Shown here: piece after piece, positions 20,254-22,201 of the stretch
Layout of the letters: every line of letters starts with the position of its first letter
Position numbering within the stretch: position 1 is the stretch's first letter
Assembly (NCBI GenBank): GCA_964638815.1
Contig: CAZXBB010000026.1
Location: 1 to 22,201, forward strand
Source of the DNA: CAZXBB01 sp964638815
Lineage (GTDB): Bacteria; Planctomycetota; Phycisphaerae; Phycisphaerales; SM1A02
Direction: 5' to 3'
Length of the DNA: 22,201 nt
Made by a program: the position numbers and the translations under genes
Notes under the pieces: generated by a model
What the model was told of the DNA's origin: nothing
Database searches by the model: none
The model's input: only the letters and a program-made list of their open reading frames with translations

Positions 20254-22201
20254 TCATTCGAGCGGAACCCAGTCCCCGCCATGGACGGCGAACCGCATCG
20301 CGCGGCCCGTAATCTCGACGCGGCACGCCCCGTCGCGGGCGGTCACGAGACGGTGCCGGTCCGCCAGCCGCGTTGCCCACGCGTCACGCTCGAGCCGCCT
20401 GTGTCCCGTGGACTGGAGCACGAGCGCCGGGTCGACCGTGCGCACCAGCGCCGTCGCTTCCGGGCTGAAGGCGCCGTGGTGGGGAAGCTCCAGCACGTCG
20501 GCGGTCAGCGACGGCTCGCGCTCGCGGAGATGCGCGATGGCGGCGGGCTCGATGTCGCCGGTGAAGAGGACGCGCCGGTGCGTCGTCTCGACGGCGATCA
20601 CCATCGAGTTGTCGTTCTCACGCTCCGCCCGCGTTCCGGCCGGCGGGTGGAGCCACCGGACCCGTGCCGCGCCGAATCGGCGCACCGCCCCGGCGTGGGC
20701 GACCTCCAGCGGTGCGCGTTCCCGCGACAGCCACGCGAGGAGGAAGGCGACCGCGCCGCCGGGATCGTCCCGTCCGGCCTCGACGAGCTGCCGTGTGACG
20801 ACGACGGTCGTCCCGGGGTACTCCTCCATGATCTCCGGCACCGCCGAGAAGTGGTCGAGGTTCGCGTGGCTGATCGCGATCCAGTCGATCGCGCGCACGC
20901 CGAGCGCGCGCAGTGCCGGCACCACGAGCGTGCGCCCCGCGTCGGCGTTGGTCGCGGAGCCGGCGTCGAGGAGCGCTACGCGCTCCGCGCTGCGCAGCAC
21001 GTGACACGTGCCGTCGCCGACGGCCAGCGTGTCGATCCGCAGATCCGGTCGCGTCGCCAGCGGCAGCGTCGGCCACGCGAGCCACAGCAGCAGGGCGGCG
21101 CCCGCGCCGATCCACGCGCACCGCCGCGCGCGCCCGGTGACGCTCCCCCGCGCCCACGCCACCGACCATGCCGTCGCGCCGATCGCCCAGGCGGGGGCGG
21201 GACGCGGAACGTGCACCACCGACCCGGGCCACGCGTCGGTGATCTCCACGAGCGTGACGAGCGCGTCCGCCAGCGCGACGAGCGCGACACCGAGGACGAG
21301 GGCCGCGCTCGGAAGCAGGGTGGCGACGAGGATCTTCACGTAGCCGACCGCGAGCAGCGCCGTCAGGATCGGAATCGCGACGACGCTCAGCGGAACCGCC
21401 AGCGGGGAGATCGTCCCGAAGTGGTAGACCGTGATGGGCGTGGCGACCGCCCACGCCAGGACGGCCGTCGCGAACGCGCCGCCGAGCCACCGGGCCAGCA
21501 GCCCCCTCCAGGTGGTCGTCGCGTCGCGCGTCCCGCCCCCGCCCCCGCCCCCGCCCCCGCCCCCGGACACTCTCCAGGACGCCCCCCCGGATGCGCCCAC
21601 GCCCCCGGCTGCGCCTCCGGTCGCGCCCACGCCCTCTCGCCCGAACCATCGCGCCCGCACGCCCGGACCGTAGTGAACCAGCGCGAGGACGACCGCGAAG
21701 CTGAGCTGAAAGCCGGGCTCGAAGAGCTGCTGCGGACGCCACGCCAGGAGGGCCGCGCCGCTGAGCGCGACGAGACTCGACCCCGGCCAGCGGCGCCGAC
21801 CGGCGCGGGCCAGCGCGCCGGCGGTCGTCATCACGGCGGCGCGGAGCACCGGCAGCCGCACGTCGATCAGCATGAGGTAGAGGAGGACCACCGCCGCCAC
21901 GAGGCCGGCGTGCCACGGCCGGGCGCCGGCCCGCGTGCCCGCGACGAGCAGCACGATTCCCACGAGGATGCCGAGGTGAAGGCCTGAGATCGCCAGGAGG
22001 TGCGCGAGGCCCACGCGCCGGAATGCGGCTCCGATGGTCACCCCGTCGCGGTCGCGGCTCCCGAACAGCAGGGCGTCCAGCACCGCATCGCGCGCCTCCG
22101 CCGGCGGCAGGCCGCCGAAGAGCCGGCGCTCGGCTGCGGCGCGGAGGCCGGCGCGGAACCGCGCAAGACGTGCGGCCGGGCCCGGTCGCGCGACCGGCGT
22201 G
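20254..22201 (-). CDS. comEC: ComEC/Rec2 DNA-uptake channel (N-terminus beyond window)
   Basis: About 649 codons are visible and the frame stays open to the right edge, so the OB-fold/N-terminal region is cut off; the GTG at 22083 is internal. The competence domain has HLLAISGLHLG (near 21990) and many membrane helices. A Gly-rich insertion near 21530-21600 is encoded by a GCCCCC repeat. The C-terminal metallo-beta-lactamase-like domain (about 21060-20260) shows VGDGTC, ISHANLDH, ENDNSMVI, LFTGD and PHHGA. The metal motif reads H-A-N-L-D-H, with Asn where most ComEC proteins have Asp. ComEC carries single-stranded DNA across the inner membrane in natural transformation; the C-terminal domain is proposed to degrade the other strand. 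No other com genes are in view. Confidence 0.92.
   Translation of the reverse strand, partial: TPVARPGPAARLARFRAGLRAAAERRLFGGLPPAEARDAVLDALLFGSRDRDGVTIGAAFRRVGLAHLLAISGLHLGILVGIVLLVAGTRAGARPWHAGLVAAVVLLYLMLIDVRLPVLRAAVMTTAGALARAGRRRWPGSSLVALSGAALLAWRPQQLFEPGFQLSFAVVLALVHYGPGVRARWFGREGVGATGGAAGGVGASGGASWRVSGGGGGGGGGGGTRDATTTWRGLLARWLGGAFATAVLAWAVATPITVYHFGTISPLAVPLSVVAIPILTALLAVGYVKILVATLLPSAALVLGVALVALADALVTLVEITDAWPGSVVHVPRPAPAWAIGATAWSVAWARGSVTGRARRCAWIGAGAALLLWLAWPTLPLATRPDLRIDTLAVGDGTCHVLRSAERVALLDAGSATNADAGRTLVVPALRALGVRAIDWIAISHANLDHFSAVPEIMEEYPGTTVVVTRQLVEAGRDDPGGAVAFLLAWLSRERAPLEVAHAGAVRRFGAARVRWLHPPAGTRAERENDNSMVIAVETTHRRVLFTGDIEPAAIAHLREREPSLTADVLELPHHGAFSPEATALVRTVDPALVLQSTGHRRLERDAWATRLADRHRLVTARDGACRVEITGRAMRFAVHGGDWVPLE
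21535..21564. repeat. Hexanucleotide repeat (GCCCCC)x5 inside comEC
   Basis: Five perfect tandem copies of GCCCCC encode an uninterrupted glycine run on the minus strand, in a loop between membrane helices. The unit is six bases, so slippage by whole units keeps the reading frame. Confidence 0.9.

Overview
This 22.2 kb window is very GC-rich and gene-dense. Its wobble positions are almost all G or C, which is why long spurious open frames lie antisense to most genes. The likely source is a Planctomycetota bacterium, probably class Phycisphaerae. Three things point there: a C-terminal dockerin-like/EF-hand tail on a secreted sugar dehydrogenase, a membrane protein ending in a CxxCGYDLxG...CPECG zinc ribbon, and an outer-membrane efflux lipoprotein typical of a diderm. 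This placement is inference from protein style; no rRNA or other phylogenetic anchor is present.

Layout. 1-2080 is a patchwork of small genes: a four-helix membrane protein with a zinc ribbon, a truncated IS110-type transposase remnant, a 90-residue four-cysteine zinc protein and a helical TPR-like protein. It closes with a perfect 26-bp palindromic terminator. 2106-8291 is read leftward: a GTG-started PQQ-type sugar dehydrogenase with a dockerin-like tail, a gene-free stretch (3471-3952), a TTG-started dihydrolipoyl dehydrogenase, and a 938-residue GH35-like protein. 8408-12114 is read rightward: a TolC-family outer-membrane lipoprotein and a HlyD/MacA-type adaptor, with no permease gene beside them. 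12131-15024 carries methylisocitrate lyase (minus), a small anchored protein of unknown function (plus) and a fused cobalamin-binding/MeaB GTPase (minus). 15145-18925 is arginyl-tRNA synthetase followed 16 nt later by a VKOR-DsbA-DsbA membrane fusion. 18995-22201 is read leftward: ComEC (N-terminus beyond the window edge) followed 20 nt later by a second PQQ-type sugar dehydrogenase.

Functional themes. Propionate metabolism is represented twice: PrpB of the methylcitrate cycle, and a B12/GTPase module of the methylmalonyl-CoA or acyl-CoA mutase type. Envelope functions dominate the rest: tripartite efflux, disulfide formation, secreted sugar oxidation and DNA uptake.

The most notable observations are: (1) the GH35-like protein has Ala at both positions where the family has its catalytic Glu, plus losses at other sugar-contact positions, so it looks like a pseudoenzyme; (2) the cobalamin-binding domain is fused to MeaB with no mutase domain, and a 12-nt repeat forms its C-terminal tail; (3) the second DsbA-like domain of the VKOR fusion has EPYT in place of CxxC. 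No CRISPR array, tRNA, rRNA, prophage or clear defence island was found.
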